From assembly GCA_020249435.1 (NCBI GenBank), contig JADCFQ010000009.1, positions 1 to 64,000 on the forward strand: DNA of 64,000 nucleotides, given 5' to 3'. The notes under the pieces are model-generated. The model saw only the letters and a list, made by a program, of their open reading frames with translations. It searched no databases and was not told the origin of the DNA. Shown here in pieces: positions 16,474 through 26,051 of the stretch. Source of the DNA: Roseomonas sp. (GTDB lineage: Bacteria; Pseudomonadota; Alphaproteobacteria; Acetobacterales; Acetobacteraceae). Every line of letters begins with the position of its first letter. Position 1 is the stretch's first letter. The translations under genes and the position numbers were made by a program.

Positions 16474-18591
16474 CTATCCGGCATCCAGCGGCGCCATGGA
16501 AAGATCATGGCCGAAAAGCCTGAGCAAAAGCCGCGCCGCCTGGCCGCGTGGCGACGCCAGCGCCGCATCCCGCGTCAGCAGCGCTTCCGCATCGCGGTGC
16601 GCAATCTGGACATAGCGGGCGAATTGATCCGGGTCTTCCCGCGCATCGAAAAGCCGTGCCCCTGGCAGCCCCGCCTGCCGCGCACCCAAGGCATCGCCGC
16701 CACCGCGAGATTTCAAATCCTCCTCGGCGATCACGAAGCCATCTTCCGTGTCGCGCAGCACCAGCAAGCGCCGCCTTTCGCCATCATTCAGACCCGGGGA
16801 ATGCACCAAAAGGCAGGAAGAAGCCTCCTTCCCCCGCCCAACACGGCCACGCAGCTGATGCAGCGCCGCCAGGCCAAAGCGTTCCGCCTGTTCAATCAGC
16901 ATGATGGTCGCTTCCGGCACATCCACGCCGACTTCAATGACGGTGGTCGCCACCAGGATATTGGTTCGCCCGGCGGCGAAATCGCCCAAGGCGGCTTCAC
17001 GTACCGCAACATCCTGCAAGCCATGGGCAAGGCCAACACGGCCGGGGAAATGGGCGGAAAGCTCGGCAAAGCGGTCCTCGGCGGCGACACTGTCATCCTT
17101 CTCGCTGCCGGTAATGGCGCGCACCACCCAATAGGCGCGGGCGCCGCGCGCCACTGCCTCATGCAGACGGGCCAGAATATCGGGCAGGCGTTCCTGGCTG
17201 AGGATTCGCGTCGCGATGGGCTGGCGCCCGGCGGGTTTGCCCGCCATGCGGCTCACGGCCATTTCGCCCCATTGTGTAAGCAGCAAAGTGCGCGGAATGG
17301 GCGTTGCAGTCATCACCAGCATATCCGCGGCCTGGCCCTTTTCTGCCAGCAACAGGCGTTGCGCCACGCCAAAGCGGTGCTGTTCATCCACCACGGCCAG
17401 GCCCAAATCCTTGAAGGCGACCCCTTCCTGAAACAGTGCATGGGTGCCAACCACGATGGGGAGTGTTCCATCCGCCAGCCCCTGCAATACGCGGCGCCTT
17501 TCCTTGCCCTTCACGCTGCCGGCCAGCAGCGCCACCGGCACGCCCGCCGCGCCGCAAAGCCGCTCAAAACTCCGCAAATGCTGCCGCGCGAGCAATTCCG
17601 TCGGCGCCATCAGCGCGGCCTGAGCGCCCGCTTCCACCGCGCGCAGCATGGCCATCAGCGCCACCAGCGTTTTGCCCGCGCCAACATCGCCTTGCAGCAG
17701 CCGGAGCATTCGCCGGGGGGCCGCGAGATCAGCATCTATCTCGGCCATGGCCTGAAGCTGGGAAGGCGTTGGCGCATGGCCAAAGGCGGCCAAGGCAGGG
17801 CCGCGCAGGCGTTCATTGCCCATCAGCGCGCGCCCCGGCCTTTCGCGCGACCGGCGCCGCACCAGGCCAAGGGCGATCTGGCCTGCCAGCAATTCATCAT
17901 AGCCAAGCCGGCGGCGCGGCGCCTCGGCGCTTTGACCCTGCGGCGCATGCAGGGCGCGCAGGGCCTCGGCAAAACCAGGCCAGGATTCGCGCTTCAGCAG
18001 CGGGCCATCCACCCATTCCGGCAAATCGGGCAACGCCTTCAGCGCCCCATCCAGCGCATCCGCCATATTCCGCCAGGAAAGCCCCGCCGTCAGTGGCCAC
18101 ATGGGCTGCCATAGCGGGATGCGGTGCGGCGGTTCCACCAGCGGGTCCGCCTCCAAATCCAATTGCCAGGCGCGCTGATACGCCTTGAGCCGCCCGGCCA
18201 CGCGCCTTTCAGCACCTTGGGGGAAGGCGCGGCCCAGCGCCGTGCCCGCCCAGGTGGCGCGCGAGAAGGAAATCAGCGCCACCGGATCAGTCCCACACAC
18301 CGCCGGTACCGTCCAGGGCCCGCGCCCGCCGCGCGCCGGGGCGCCGGTGATGCGAAGTTCAAGCGTCACTTCCTGGCCTTCGCTTGCCCCGGCCAGCCCG
18401 CGCAGCACCGGGCGATGCTGCACGCGTTCCGGCACATGCAGCAGCAAATCGAGCACGCGCCCGCCGCCCGCCGCGCGCGCCAGTAATTCTGGCTTGCGCA
18501 GCCCGGGTAGGCTTTCAATCGGCGCCAATAACCGCGCGAGGGGGTCCTCGGCGGTCTCGGGCAGTTCGGGGCGGGCTGACAGGATTCCCAT
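16474..18591 (-). CDS. recG: ATP-dependent DNA helicase RecG
   Basis: A 705-residue superfamily 2 helicase that remodels stalled forks and branched DNA. An OB-type wedge domain occupies about residues 50-150. Helicase domain 1 has Walker A LLQGDVGAGKT and the DEQH box VVDEQHRFGVAQR. Domain 2 carries GVDVPEATIMLIEQAERFGLAALHQLRGRVGRG. The length is normal for RecG. It is divergent from sdhE with 37 bases between the start codons. AGGCGG directly precedes the ATG. Confidence 0.96.
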   Translation of the reverse strand: MGILSARPELPETAEDPLARLLAPIESLPGLRKPELLARAAGGGRVLDLLLHVPERVQHRPVLRGLAGASEGQEVTLELRITGAPARGGRGPWTVPAVCGTDPVALISFSRATWAGTALGRAFPQGAERRVAGRLKAYQRAWQLDLEADPLVEPPHRIPLWQPMWPLTAGLSWRNMADALDGALKALPDLPEWVDGPLLKRESWPGFAEALRALHAPQGQSAEAPRRRLGYDELLAGQIALGLVRRRSRERPGRALMGNERLRGPALAAFGHAPTPSQLQAMAEIDADLAAPRRMLRLLQGDVGAGKTLVALMAMLRAVEAGAQAALMAPTELLARQHLRSFERLCGAAGVPVALLAGSVKGKERRRVLQGLADGTLPIVVGTHALFQEGVAFKDLGLAVVDEQHRFGVAQRLLLAEKGQAADMLVMTATPIPRTLLLTQWGEMAVSRMAGKPAGRQPIATRILSQERLPDILARLHEAVARGARAYWVVRAITGSEKDDSVAAEDRFAELSAHFPGRVGLAHGLQDVAVREAALGDFAAGRTNILVATTVIEVGVDVPEATIMLIEQAERFGLAALHQLRGRVGRGKEASSCLLVHSPGLNDGERRRLLVLRDTEDGFVIAEEDLKSRGGGDALGARQAGLPGARLFDAREDPDQFARYVQIAHRDAEALLTRDAALASPRGQAARLLLRLFGHDLSMAPLDAG

Positions 18592-18628
18592 CCGCCTCTA
18601 TATGCCAGCGCCTTGAGACTAGAGCGAT

Positions 18629-18901
18629 ATGTCAGACCCAACAGAACTTGATGCCCGGCGCCGCCGGCTTGTTTTTCGCGCCCAGCATCGCGGCACCAAG
18701 GAAACCGATATCCTGATCGGCGGCTTTGTCGCGCGCCATATCGCGAGCCTCACCGATGCCGATGTCGCGGCGCTCGAGGAGATTATGGAACTCTGGGATG
18801 TGGATTTGGCCGATTGGCTTTCTGGCCGCCGCCCGATTCCGCCCGAACATGACCACCCGCTCTTGCGCCGGATCATGGCGGAAGCCGGTGGCGGGCCATG
18901 A
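18629..18901 (+). CDS. sdhE: Succinate dehydrogenase assembly factor SdhE
   Basis: A 90-residue protein of the SdhE/Sdh5 family that promotes covalent FAD attachment to the SdhA flavoprotein. The key motif RGTKE (RGxxE) and the following DILIGGF are present, as are the helical EIMELWDVDLADWL and the DHPLLRRI end. It forms an operon with mfd through an ATGA overlap, the recG / sdhE-mfd arrangement common in alphaproteobacteria. Confidence 0.93.
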   Translation: MSDPTELDARRRRLVFRAQHRGTKETDILIGGFVARHIASLTDADVAALEEIMELWDVDLADWLSGRRPIPPEHDHPLLRRIMAEAGGGP

Positions 18902-21900
18902 AGCCCGTCACCATCCATGGCGCGCCTGAGGGGTTCGATGCCCTGCTGGTGGCGCGTCGGCGGGCGGAGATTGAAGCCCCCATCGCCCATGTCTGCCGCG
19001 ATGATGCGCGCATGGCCCGCATGGCAGAGGCTTTGGGCTTTTTCGCGCCTGAAATCGAGGTACTGCGTTTTCCCGCCTGGGATTGCCTGCCCTATGATCG
19101 CGTCTCCCCCAATCCGGAAATCATCGCCGAACGTGTGGCGACGCTGATGCGCCTGTTGGAAGCGGGCAAGCGCCCGCGCGTGCTGCTCACCACCATCAAT
19201 GCGCTGGTGCAGAAAGTGCCCTCCTCCAATGTGTTTGCCGGCGCGACGCTATCGCTTGCCAAGGGCGGGCGGGTTCAGCCGGAAAAGCTGACCGCCTTTC
19301 TGGAAGCCAATGGCTATCACCGCACCGGCACGGTTATGGAACATGGCGAATATGCCGTGCGCGGCGGCATTATTGATCTGTTCCCGGCGGGTGAGCCGGA
19401 ACCCATTCGCCTCGATCTTTTTGGTGATGAGATCGAAGATATGCGCCGTTTTGACACGGCCAGCCAACGCAGCGGCAAGGTTGTGCCCGCACTTTCACTT
19501 CGCCCGGTGGGTGAGGTGTTTTTGGATGAGGCGTCACGCGCGCGCTTCAGAAGCGGCTATCGCGATCTGTTCGGCGCAGCAGCAGCGGATGATCCGCTGT
19601 ATGGTGCGATCAGCGCCGGGCGGCGCTATCCCGGCATGGAACATTGGGCCGGCCTGTTCCATGAAACCATGGTGCCGCTACTGGAGTATTTGCCCGGCGC
19701 CGAAATCAGCTTCGACCACCAGGCCGAGGAAGTGCTGAAGGCGCGGCTTGAGATGATCACCGATCATTACGAAGCGCGCCGCGTACCCTCCCGCATTGGT
19801 GAGGGCGATGTGCCCTATCGCCCCGCGCCGCCTGCAACGCTTTATCTGGATGAGGCAGGCTGGGCAGCGATGCTGGCCGATTGCCGCGTGCTGCGTTTTT
19901 CACCCTTCGCGGTGCCGGATGGCATTGCCGCGGGCGGGCGCCCCGGCCCGCTTTTCGCCGAAGCACGCAGCGCGGGTGAGAATGTTTTTGCGGCCTATGC
20001 CGCCATGGTGCAGGGCGAAGCCAAGGCCAAGCGCCGGCCCATCCTCGCGGCCTGGTCGCGTGGTTCTCGTGAAAGACTTGGCAATCTGCTGCGCGAAAAT
20101 GGTGTGCGTGCGGAGGCCGCTGAGGATTGGAAAGCCGCGCGCGCGCTGCCGCCTGATGTTGTCGCCCTTGTGGTGATGGGGATTGAACGCGGCTTTATCG
20201 CGGAAGGCATCGCTGTGACGGCCGAGCAGGATTTGCTCGGCGAACGCATCGCCCGCCCGCCCCGTCGCCGCCGTCGCGCTGATCAATTCATCGCGGATGC
20301 GACCGAAATCGCCGAGGGTGATTTGGTGGTGCATCAGGATCACGGCATTGGCCGGTATGAGGGCCTGGTCACCATCGAAGTATCAGGCGCGCCGCATGAT
20401 TGCCTGAAGCTGATTTATGATGGTGGCGACAGGCTTTTTGTGCCAGTCGAGAATATCGAAATTCTCTCCCGCTTCGGCTCCGAAGGCACTGGCGTTGCGC
20501 TGGATAAGTTGGGCGGGGTTTCCTGGCAGAATCGCAAGGCCAAGGCGAAGTCGCGCATTCGCGACATGGCCGCAGAGCTGATCCGCACCGCGGCCATGCG
20601 GCGGATGAAGGATGGCACGCTGGCGACCCCGCCTGAGGGCATGTGGGATGAGTTTTGTGCCCGCTTCCCCTTTGCCGAGACGGAAGATCAATCCCGCGCC
20701 ATTGCCGATGTGCTGGAAGACCTTTCCGCCGGCCGGCCGATGGATCGGCTGATTTGCGGTGATGTTGGTTTTGGCAAAACGGAAATCGCTTTGCGTGCCG
20801 CCTTTGTAGTTGCGATGTCTGGCGCGCAGGTGGCGGTGGTGGTGCCGACCACGTTGCTCGCGCGGCAGCATCATCACGTGTTCCTGAAGCGCTTTGAAGG
20901 CTTCCCGCTGCGCATTGCGCAACTCTCGCGCCTCGTCACCGCCAAGGAAGCGGCAGAAGTGCGGGAAGGCATGAAGCGCGGCGATATCAATATCGTCATC
21001 GGCACCCATGCGTTGTTGGCCAAGGGCATAGAATTTGCCGATCTCGGCCTACTGGTGGTGGATGAGGAACAGCATTTCGGCGTGCGCCACAAGGAAGCTT
21101 TGAAGGCGCTGAAAGCCGATGTGCATGTGCTGACCCTGACCGCGACCCCCATTCCGCGCACGTTGCAATTGGCGCTAACGGGCGTGCGCGAAATGAGCGT
21201 GATCGCAACGCCGCCCGTGGATCGGCTGGCGGTGCGCACCTTCATCATGCCCTGGGACCCGGTGGTGCTGCGGGAGGCCATTCAGCGCGAACGCTTCCGG
21301 GGCGGGCAGATTTTCTGCGTGGTGCCGCGCATTGAAGACATGGCGAAGCTCGCGGAACGGCTGACCGAGATTGTGCCGGAAGCGCGCATGATCCAGGCGC
21401 ATGGCCGCATGACGCCGACCGAACTTGAACGCGTCATGACCGAATTCGGCGATGGCAAGCATGATATTCTGCTGTCCACCAATATTGTTGAAAGCGGCCT
21501 GGATATGCCGGCGGTGAATACGCTGATCATCCATCGCGCCGATATGTTTGGCCTCGCACAGCTATATCAGCTGCGCGGGCGTGTCGGGCGCGGCAAGCTG
21601 CGCGGTTATGCCTATTTGACCTGGCCGGAAGCGCATCGGCTTTCGGCGGCGGCGGAAAAGCGGCTGGAAGTGATGCAGACGCTGGATAATCTAGGCGCTG
21701 GCTTCACCTTGGCATCACATGATTTGGATATTCGCGGCGCCGGTAACCTTTTGGGTGAGGAACAATCCGGCCAAATCCGCGAAGTTGGCATCGAACTTTA
21801 CCAGCAAATGCTGGAAGAGGCGGTCGCCGATATCAAGGCCGGCGCTGAGGGCGCAGAGAGTGAGCGGGAATGGACACCGCAGATCAATCTTGGCCTGCCG

Positions 21901-22329
21901 GTACTGATCCCGGAAAACTACGTCACTGATCTGCCCGTGCGGCTTGGGCTTTATCGGCGGATCGGGGGTCTCGCGACGGATGGCGAGAATGACGCCATGG
22001 CGGCGGAATTGGCTGACCGCTTCGGCCCCCTGCCGGCTGAGGTTGAGAACCTGCTGCAAGTGGTCGCGATCAAGCGGCTCTGTCGGCAGGCAGGGGTGGA
22101 GAAGCTGGATGCCGGGCCAAAGGGGCTGGTGCTGAGCTTCCGGGGGCAGAATTTCGCCAATCCGGGCGGGCTGATTACCTGGATTCAGGGGCAGAAGGGG
22201 GCGGTGAAGCTCCGCCCCGATGCCAAGCTTGCCTTGATCCGCGATATGGACCTGGCCGAGCGCGTGCGCCGCGCGCGGGATTTGCTGCGCGTGCTGGCGC
22301 GGCTGGCTGGGGAAGCAAAGCGCGTTTGA
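18898..22329 (+). CDS. mfd: Transcription-repair coupling factor Mfd
   Basis: A 1143-residue translocase that removes RNA polymerase stalled at DNA lesions and recruits UvrA. The order is: UvrB-like N-terminal modules (LPYDRVSPNPEI; GGIIDLFPAGEPEPIRLDLFGDE), the RNA-polymerase-interacting domain starting ADQFIADATEIAEGDLVVHQ, then the RecG-like motor with Walker A ICGDVGFGKTE, the DEEQ box VVDEEQHFG, the Q-rich LYQLRGRVGRG and the TRG motif. A C-terminal regulatory domain follows. Length and motifs are complete. Confidence 0.97.
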   Translation: MKPVTIHGAPEGFDALLVARRRAEIEAPIAHVCRDDARMARMAEALGFFAPEIEVLRFPAWDCLPYDRVSPNPEIIAERVATLMRLLEAGKRPRVLLTTINALVQKVPSSNVFAGATLSLAKGGRVQPEKLTAFLEANGYHRTGTVMEHGEYAVRGGIIDLFPAGEPEPIRLDLFGDEIEDMRRFDTASQRSGKVVPALSLRPVGEVFLDEASRARFRSGYRDLFGAAAADDPLYGAISAGRRYPGMEHWAGLFHETMVPLLEYLPGAEISFDHQAEEVLKARLEMITDHYEARRVPSRIGEGDVPYRPAPPATLYLDEAGWAAMLADCRVLRFSPFAVPDGIAAGGRPGPLFAEARSAGENVFAAYAAMVQGEAKAKRRPILAAWSRGSRERLGNLLRENGVRAEAAEDWKAARALPPDVVALVVMGIERGFIAEGIAVTAEQDLLGERIARPPRRRRRADQFIADATEIAEGDLVVHQDHGIGRYEGLVTIEVSGAPHDCLKLIYDGGDRLFVPVENIEILSRFGSEGTGVALDKLGGVSWQNRKAKAKSRIRDMAAELIRTAAMRRMKDGTLATPPEGMWDEFCARFPFAETEDQSRAIADVLEDLSAGRPMDRLICGDVGFGKTEIALRAAFVVAMSGAQVAVVVPTTLLARQHHHVFLKRFEGFPLRIAQLSRLVTAKEAAEVREGMKRGDINIVIGTHALLAKGIEFADLGLLVVDEEQHFGVRHKEALKALKADVHVLTLTATPIPRTLQLALTGVREMSVIATPPVDRLAVRTFIMPWDPVVLREAIQRERFRGGQIFCVVPRIEDMAKLAERLTEIVPEARMIQAHGRMTPTELERVMTEFGDGKHDILLSTNIVESGLDMPAVNTLIIHRADMFGLAQLYQLRGRVGRGKLRGYAYLTWPEAHRLSAAAEKRLEVMQTLDNLGAGFTLASHDLDIRGAGNLLGEEQSGQIREVGIELYQQMLEEAVADIKAGAEGAESEREWTPQINLGLPVLIPENYVTDLPVRLGLYRRIGGLATDGENDAMAAELADRFGPLPAEVENLLQVVAIKRLCRQAGVEKLDAGPKGLVLSFRGQNFANPGGLITWIQGQKGAVKLRPDAKLALIRDMDLAERVRRARDLLRVLARLAGEAKRV

Positions 22330-22364
22330 TTTCCCCGGCCTTGCGGCGCTATCACGGTAGTGCT

Positions 22365-22437
22365 GGGCCTGTAGCTCAATGGTCAGAGCGGACCGCTCAT
22401 AACGGTTTGGTTGCAGGTTCGAGTCCTGCCGGGCCCA
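22365..22437 (+). tRNA. tRNA with CAT anticodon, probably tRNA-Ile2
   Basis: A full 73-base cloverleaf. The acceptor is GGGCCTG/CGGGCCC with discriminator A; D arm GCTC/GAGC; anticodon stem GACCG/CGGTT around loop CTCATAA; T arm GCAGG-TTCGAGT-CCTGC. The CCA is not encoded. The anticodon CAT fits elongator Met, initiator Met or Ile2. The CTCATAA loop with a TTGGT variable region, and no initiator-type C1 mismatch, favours Ile2, whose C34 would be modified to lysidine by TilS. Met elongator cannot be fully excluded. Confidence 0.9.
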
Positions 22438-22463
22438 TTTTTCGCCCGTAACCGGGCGAAAAA
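22438..22463. repeat. Perfect 11-bp hairpin after tRNA-Ile2
   Basis: TTTTTCGCCCG (22438-22448) and CGGGCGAAAAA (22453-22463) form a perfect stem with a TAAC loop, starting right at the tRNA 3' end. The T-run comes first and the A-run last, so it is not a standard terminator, but the hairpin may define the 3' trailer for processing. A second, shorter stem GGCAGCC-AAA-GGCTGCC follows at 22477-22493. The rest of 22464-22585 shows no gene. Confidence 0.5.
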
Positions 22464-22582
22464 TCCCCCGGAGGGTGGCAGCCAAAGGCTGCCAAGTTGA
22501 ACCCTCGCGCGGCACTGCCGTGCAAGCATGGGGATTTTGTGAGTCCCGAGACAATCAGCTTTATCGGGGGTTTCCGAGACCC

Positions 22583-22660
<78 letters not shown>

Positions 22661-22755
22661 AACGCGCGCAACCTATGAGGAGCCGTGCCGCGGGGCAAGC
22701 CTTATTGGCGCCATCGCCGCATTTTTCGTCAAAAGGTAAGGCGCCAGCAGCGTCG

Positions 22756-23154
22756 CTACAGCTTGCCCTGTTCCTTCAGCACTTCCTCTGCCACGCGCAG
22801 CGCATCAATCGCCGCCGGAAAGCCGCAATAGGCCACGGCATGGGTGAAAATCTCGGAGATTTCCTCAGCCGTGCAGCCATTATTCAGCGCCGCCACCAGA
22901 TGGATGCGCAGCTCATGCGGGCGATTAAGCGCACAGATCATCGCAAGCGTGATCAGGCTGCGTTCCCGCCGATCCAGCCCCGGCCTTTGCCATAGCGTTG
23001 CATAGGCGAATTCTTCCGACAGACGGCGCACCGCCGCGTTGAAGGGATTGGTGCCGGCATCGCGCTTTTCCATGTAAGCGCGGCCCAGCACTTCCCACAT
23101 TACCGCGCGGCCTTCGGCGCGCAGCGCATCATGGGCTTCCTGTTGATCCATCAT
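22756..23154 (-). CDS. Carboxymuconolactone decarboxylase family protein
   Basis: A 132-residue all-helical protein of the CMD family. The core RSLITLAMICALNRPHELRIHLVAALNNGCTAEEISEIFTH is the gamma-carboxymuconolactone decarboxylase-like helix pair, with Glu and His at the usual positions and a conserved Cys in VAYCGFPAA. It lacks the CxxC of AhpD peroxidases. Known members decarboxylate 4-carboxymuconolactone or act as thiol-independent lyases, but no protocatechuate genes are nearby. AAAGGAT precedes a double ATG, so the start is 23154 or 23151. It follows the MBL hydrolase in the opposite reading direction of the window, both on the minus strand. Confidence 0.82.
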   Translation of the reverse strand: MMDQQEAHDALRAEGRAVMWEVLGRAYMEKRDAGTNPFNAAVRRLSEEFAYATLWQRPGLDRRERSLITLAMICALNRPHELRIHLVAALNNGCTAEEISEIFTHAVAYCGFPAAIDALRVAEEVLKEQGKL

Positions 23155-23178
23155 CTTATCCTTTCGGGTAATATTTTT

Positions 23179-23949
23179 TCAGGTGGTAGGCTGCGCGAGG
23201 GAGAACATCGTCGTGTCCTGCAAATCCTTGCCGAACCAGGAACGTATGCCGGCGCTGTGGCTGGAAAGCGCGCGCGGCACGCCATTTTCCACCATCACCG
23301 GCACATCATGGCCGGGGATCAAGACGCAACCCGGATGGGTGCGGCAAATCTCCCAGACCATTTCAATTGTCGCGCGGCTGACGGCAGGGTCATAGGTCAT
23401 ATCCGTGGTCCGCGTGGTGAGTTCCACACGGTTCTTCACCGCATCCTGCAAAAGCACAATGGCTTGCGGCGCACCTTCAATCAGGAACAGCAAATGGCCG
23501 GGCGTATGACCGGGCGAAAGATGCGCGGTAATACCGGGCAGCACTTCCTGCCCATCATCCATCAATTGCATGGTGGGCCAACGGCTGAGCGCTTCCACCG
23601 CATGTTCCGGCACGGCGGTCTCACCCCAGCCCACACCCAGCGCCCAGGCCAATTCCTTGCGCCCGACATGAATCCGCGCATCGCGAAACATCGGCCAATT
23701 CACCACATGATCATGATGCAAATGGCTGACGAGCAGATCGGTCACATCGGATAGTTTCACGCCCTGCTTGCCAAGCGCCTCGACCAAGGGCTTGCGCATG
23801 CCATAGCCGCCACCATCCAGCACCACGATCCGGCCATGGCCGCGCAGCAGGGCAACCGTGCTCCAGCCGAGGCCGCCATGCTGGGTGGATTTCCCGGGAT
23901 AGCCCTGGATCAGCACATCAATCCGCCAATCGCCGCTGTTGAATTGCAT
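23179..23949 (-). CDS. MBL-fold metallo-hydrolase
   Basis: A 256-residue metallo-beta-lactamase-fold hydrolase. The metal motif HxHxDH is seen in SHLHHDHV, with further ligands in SPGHTPGH, the Asp in LLQDA and the His in IPGHD. The layout is that of the AHL-lactonase/glyoxalase-II-like group with one or two zinc ions. The substrate is unknown. The ATG at 23949 is preferred because GGAGG sits 8 bases before it; the frame is open to 23988. The CMD gene lies just beyond its stop (24 bases), so the two are not in the usual transcription order: this gene is upstream of CMD on the minus strand. Confidence 0.83.
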   Translation of the reverse strand: MQFNSGDWRIDVLIQGYPGKSTQHGGLGWSTVALLRGHGRIVVLDGGGYGMRKPLVEALGKQGVKLSDVTDLLVSHLHHDHVVNWPMFRDARIHVGRKELAWALGVGWGETAVPEHAVEALSRWPTMQLMDDGQEVLPGITAHLSPGHTPGHLLFLIEGAPQAIVLLQDAVKNRVELTTRTTDMTYDPAVSRATIEMVWEICRTHPGCVLIPGHDVPVMVENGVPRALSSHSAGIRSWFGKDLQDTTMFSLAQPTT

Positions 23950-24009
23950 GGCGCTTCCCTCCGACATCGCGAAGGCTACCATCCCCAAAGAATGCGCTTT
24001 GGTCCAGCC

Positions 24010-25347
24010 CTATCCCGGCACCCTGATCCGCGCCCGCAGCCCGCCCAGGGGGCTATCTTCCAGAAACACATCCCCGCCATGCGCGCGGGCAATATCGCGC
24101 GCAATCGCAAGGCCCAACCCCGTGCCACTCCCTGAAAGCGAGGTGAAAGGCTTGAAGGCGTCTTCACGCGATGCCGCCGGAATGCCCGGCCCATCATCAT
24201 CAATCGCAATATCCGCCCATATGCCATTTTGGCCGCGCGGCTGTTTCATCAGGGTCACGGTTACGCGCGCGGCATGCTTGCGCGCATTATGCAGCAGATT
24301 GCCAAAACACCGCCGCATCGCACCGGCACGAAGTTCCATCAGGAGCGATTCCGGCCCCGCAAAAGGTATCGGCGCGCCGCCACGCGCCTGTTGCGCAACA
24401 ACACCGCGCAGCAAGGCGGCAAGATCGGTTTCTTCAGGTTGCTCCATGCCCTCACCACGCGCAAAGGCAAGGTAGACGCTGATCAGCCGATCCATTTCCT
24501 CAACATCTTCCGTCATGGCCGCAGCATCTTCCCGCGCGGCTTCCGGCAACATTGCAAGCCCGAGCCTCAGTCGCGTGAGTGGCGTGCGCAAATCATGGCT
24601 GATGCCAGCCAGCATTTCCGTCCGGCTATCCACAAAACGGCTTATGCGTTCTTCCATGCGGTTGAAGGCCGTGGCCGCCTGCCGCACTTCAGCGGCACCT
24701 TCGGGCTTCATCGGCCCCACCGTGCGGCCCATGCCGAAAGCCTCGGCAGCAGCAGAAATCTTGCGTAGAGCGCGCACCTGGTTGCGCATGAAAATCGCCG
24801 CGACGAGAAACAGCAGCAGCGACGATCCCACCAGCCAAATCACGAAAAGATAAATCGTGCCGCTGAACAGCCGCTTGCGGGCCACTTCCACATGCAAAAC
24901 ACCATCAGCCATTTGTACGCGAATGATGACGCTGCGCGGGTCGCTTTGCCAATCCGCATCAAAGGGCAAGCGCACGCGTTCCTGCATCGCGGCCGCCAAA
25001 TCTTCTTCCAATGGCAACCATGGCATGGCGGCAGGCCGCGCCCCCGTCACCGCAAGCCGCGCCCCCGCTTCATAGGCAAGAGACAAATCGAGCCGCCACG
25101 CAGCTTCACGGAAAATCCAGCTGCGATCCTCGGCTTCCTTTTCGCGTTCCAATAGGCCGACCACCATCGCGATATCGCCCGCAACACCCGCCGCCAGGCG
25201 ACGCGAAATCACATCCAAATGGCTGCCATAGAAAAGCTGCAAGGCAATCGCTTGCAGGATCACCAGCGGCACCAGAATGATCAGCAGTGCACGACCCAAA
25301 AGCCCGCGCGGCACCAGCCGCCGCAAGCCCCGGTCAAGCGGAGTCAC
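24010..25347 (-). CDS. Sensor histidine kinase (EnvZ-like)
   Basis: A 445-residue membrane kinase: a membrane helix at about 17-40, a periplasmic sensor of about 110 residues, a second helix at about 165-188, a HAMP region, a dimerisation H-box AGISHDLRTPLTRLRLGL with the phospho-His, and a catalytic ATPase with N box LLHNARKHA, G1 DDDGPGIP and G2 GTGLGLAIA. The RDIARAHGG end is typical of EnvZ/RstB kinases. The GTG start overlaps the response-regulator stop (GTGA), so they form a pair. The stimulus is unknown. Confidence 0.93.
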   Translation of the reverse strand: MTPLDRGLRRLVPRGLLGRALLIILVPLVILQAIALQLFYGSHLDVISRRLAAGVAGDIAMVVGLLEREKEAEDRSWIFREAAWRLDLSLAYEAGARLAVTGARPAAMPWLPLEEDLAAAMQERVRLPFDADWQSDPRSVIIRVQMADGVLHVEVARKRLFSGTIYLFVIWLVGSSLLLFLVAAIFMRNQVRALRKISAAAEAFGMGRTVGPMKPEGAAEVRQAATAFNRMEERISRFVDSRTEMLAGISHDLRTPLTRLRLGLAMLPEAAREDAAAMTEDVEEMDRLISVYLAFARGEGMEQPEETDLAALLRGVVAQQARGGAPIPFAGPESLLMELRAGAMRRCFGNLLHNARKHAARVTVTLMKQPRGQNGIWADIAIDDDGPGIPAASREDAFKPFTSLSGSGTGLGLAIARDIARAHGGDVFLEDSPLGGLRARIRVPG

Positions 25348-26051
25348 GGCCCCGGCCTCAAGACATAACCACGATGGCGAATGGTCTGGATGAAGCGCGG
25401 CTCACGCGGGTCTGGTTCCACCTTGCGGCGGAGCCTGGTGACTTGCACATCAATCGCGCGTTCGCCGGCATCAGGTGTGCCAAGCGCTTCACCAATATCC
25501 TCACGGCTCAAAATATCACCGGCACGCCGCGCGAGGGCTTGCAGCAGCGCAGCCTCACCACCTGTCAGGCGAATAATGCCATCCGGGCCGCGCAATTCCG
25601 CGCGTTCAATGTCAAACCAGCGATTGCCGATCTGCATCGGCGCCAGGCTATGCGGCGCGGCAGGGGCGGGCGCGGCGCGGCGCAAAATCGTGCGAATGCG
25701 CAACGCCAATTCACGCGGATCGAAAGGCTTGGCCAGGTAATCATCCACGCCCTGTTCAAGCCCTGCGATGCGATCATCCGGCGCACCGCGCGCAGTCAGC
25801 ATCAGGATCGGCACTTCCTGCCCTTCGGCACGCAAGGCGGCGGTCAATTCCAACCCTGTCTCACCGGGCATCATCACATCCAAAACCAGCAGATCAAACG
25901 CCATATCCGCCAGCGCCGCACGTGCGGCGGCAGCGTTTTCTGCGGTGCTGACGCGAAAGCCCTGTTCGGTCAGAAAGCGCTGCAACAACGCGCGCAGCCG
26001 CGCATCATCATCCACCACCAGAATATGGGCGGGATCTTCCTGGCCGTTCAT
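25344..26051 (-). CDS. OmpR-family response regulator
   Basis: A 235-residue regulator: a receiver domain with the acidic pair VVDDD near residues 12-16, phospho-acceptor Asp in VLDVMMPGETG and Lys in YLAKPFDP, then a winged-helix DNA-binding domain ending in the OmpR-type RLRRKVEPDPREPRFIQTIRHRGYVL. It is the cognate partner of the downstream kinase. Its ATG overlaps the stop of the upstream MarR gene (ATGA), so all three are probably made from one transcript. Confidence 0.94.
   Translation of the reverse strand: MNGQEDPAHILVVDDDARLRALLQRFLTEQGFRVSTAENAAAARAALADMAFDLLVLDVMMPGETGLELTAALRAEGQEVPILMLTARGAPDDRIAGLEQGVDDYLAKPFDPRELALRIRTILRRAAPAPAAPHSLAPMQIGNRWFDIERAELRGPDGIIRLTGGEAALLQALARRAGDILSREDIGEALGTPDAGERAIDVQVTRLRRKVEPDPREPRFIQTIRHRGYVLRPGP

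Noticed and set aside
16507-18114. 535-residue plus-strand ORF opposite recG
   Set aside because: recG is complete with all helicase motifs; the plus-strand frame has low-complexity His/Gln/Arg composition and no family features.
20613-20619. TGGCACG, the -24 half of a sigma-54 promoter
   Set aside because: It lies inside mfd coding sequence and no TTGC element follows at the required distance.
22438-22463. Intrinsic terminator after tRNA-Ile2
   Set aside because: The T-run precedes the stem and an A-run follows it on both strands, the wrong order for intrinsic termination; kept only as a hairpin.
21715-22554. Minus-strand ORF containing RQDSNLQPNRYERSALTIELQ
   Set aside because: This peptide is the well-known false translation of the complement of a tRNA gene; the rest is antisense to mfd.
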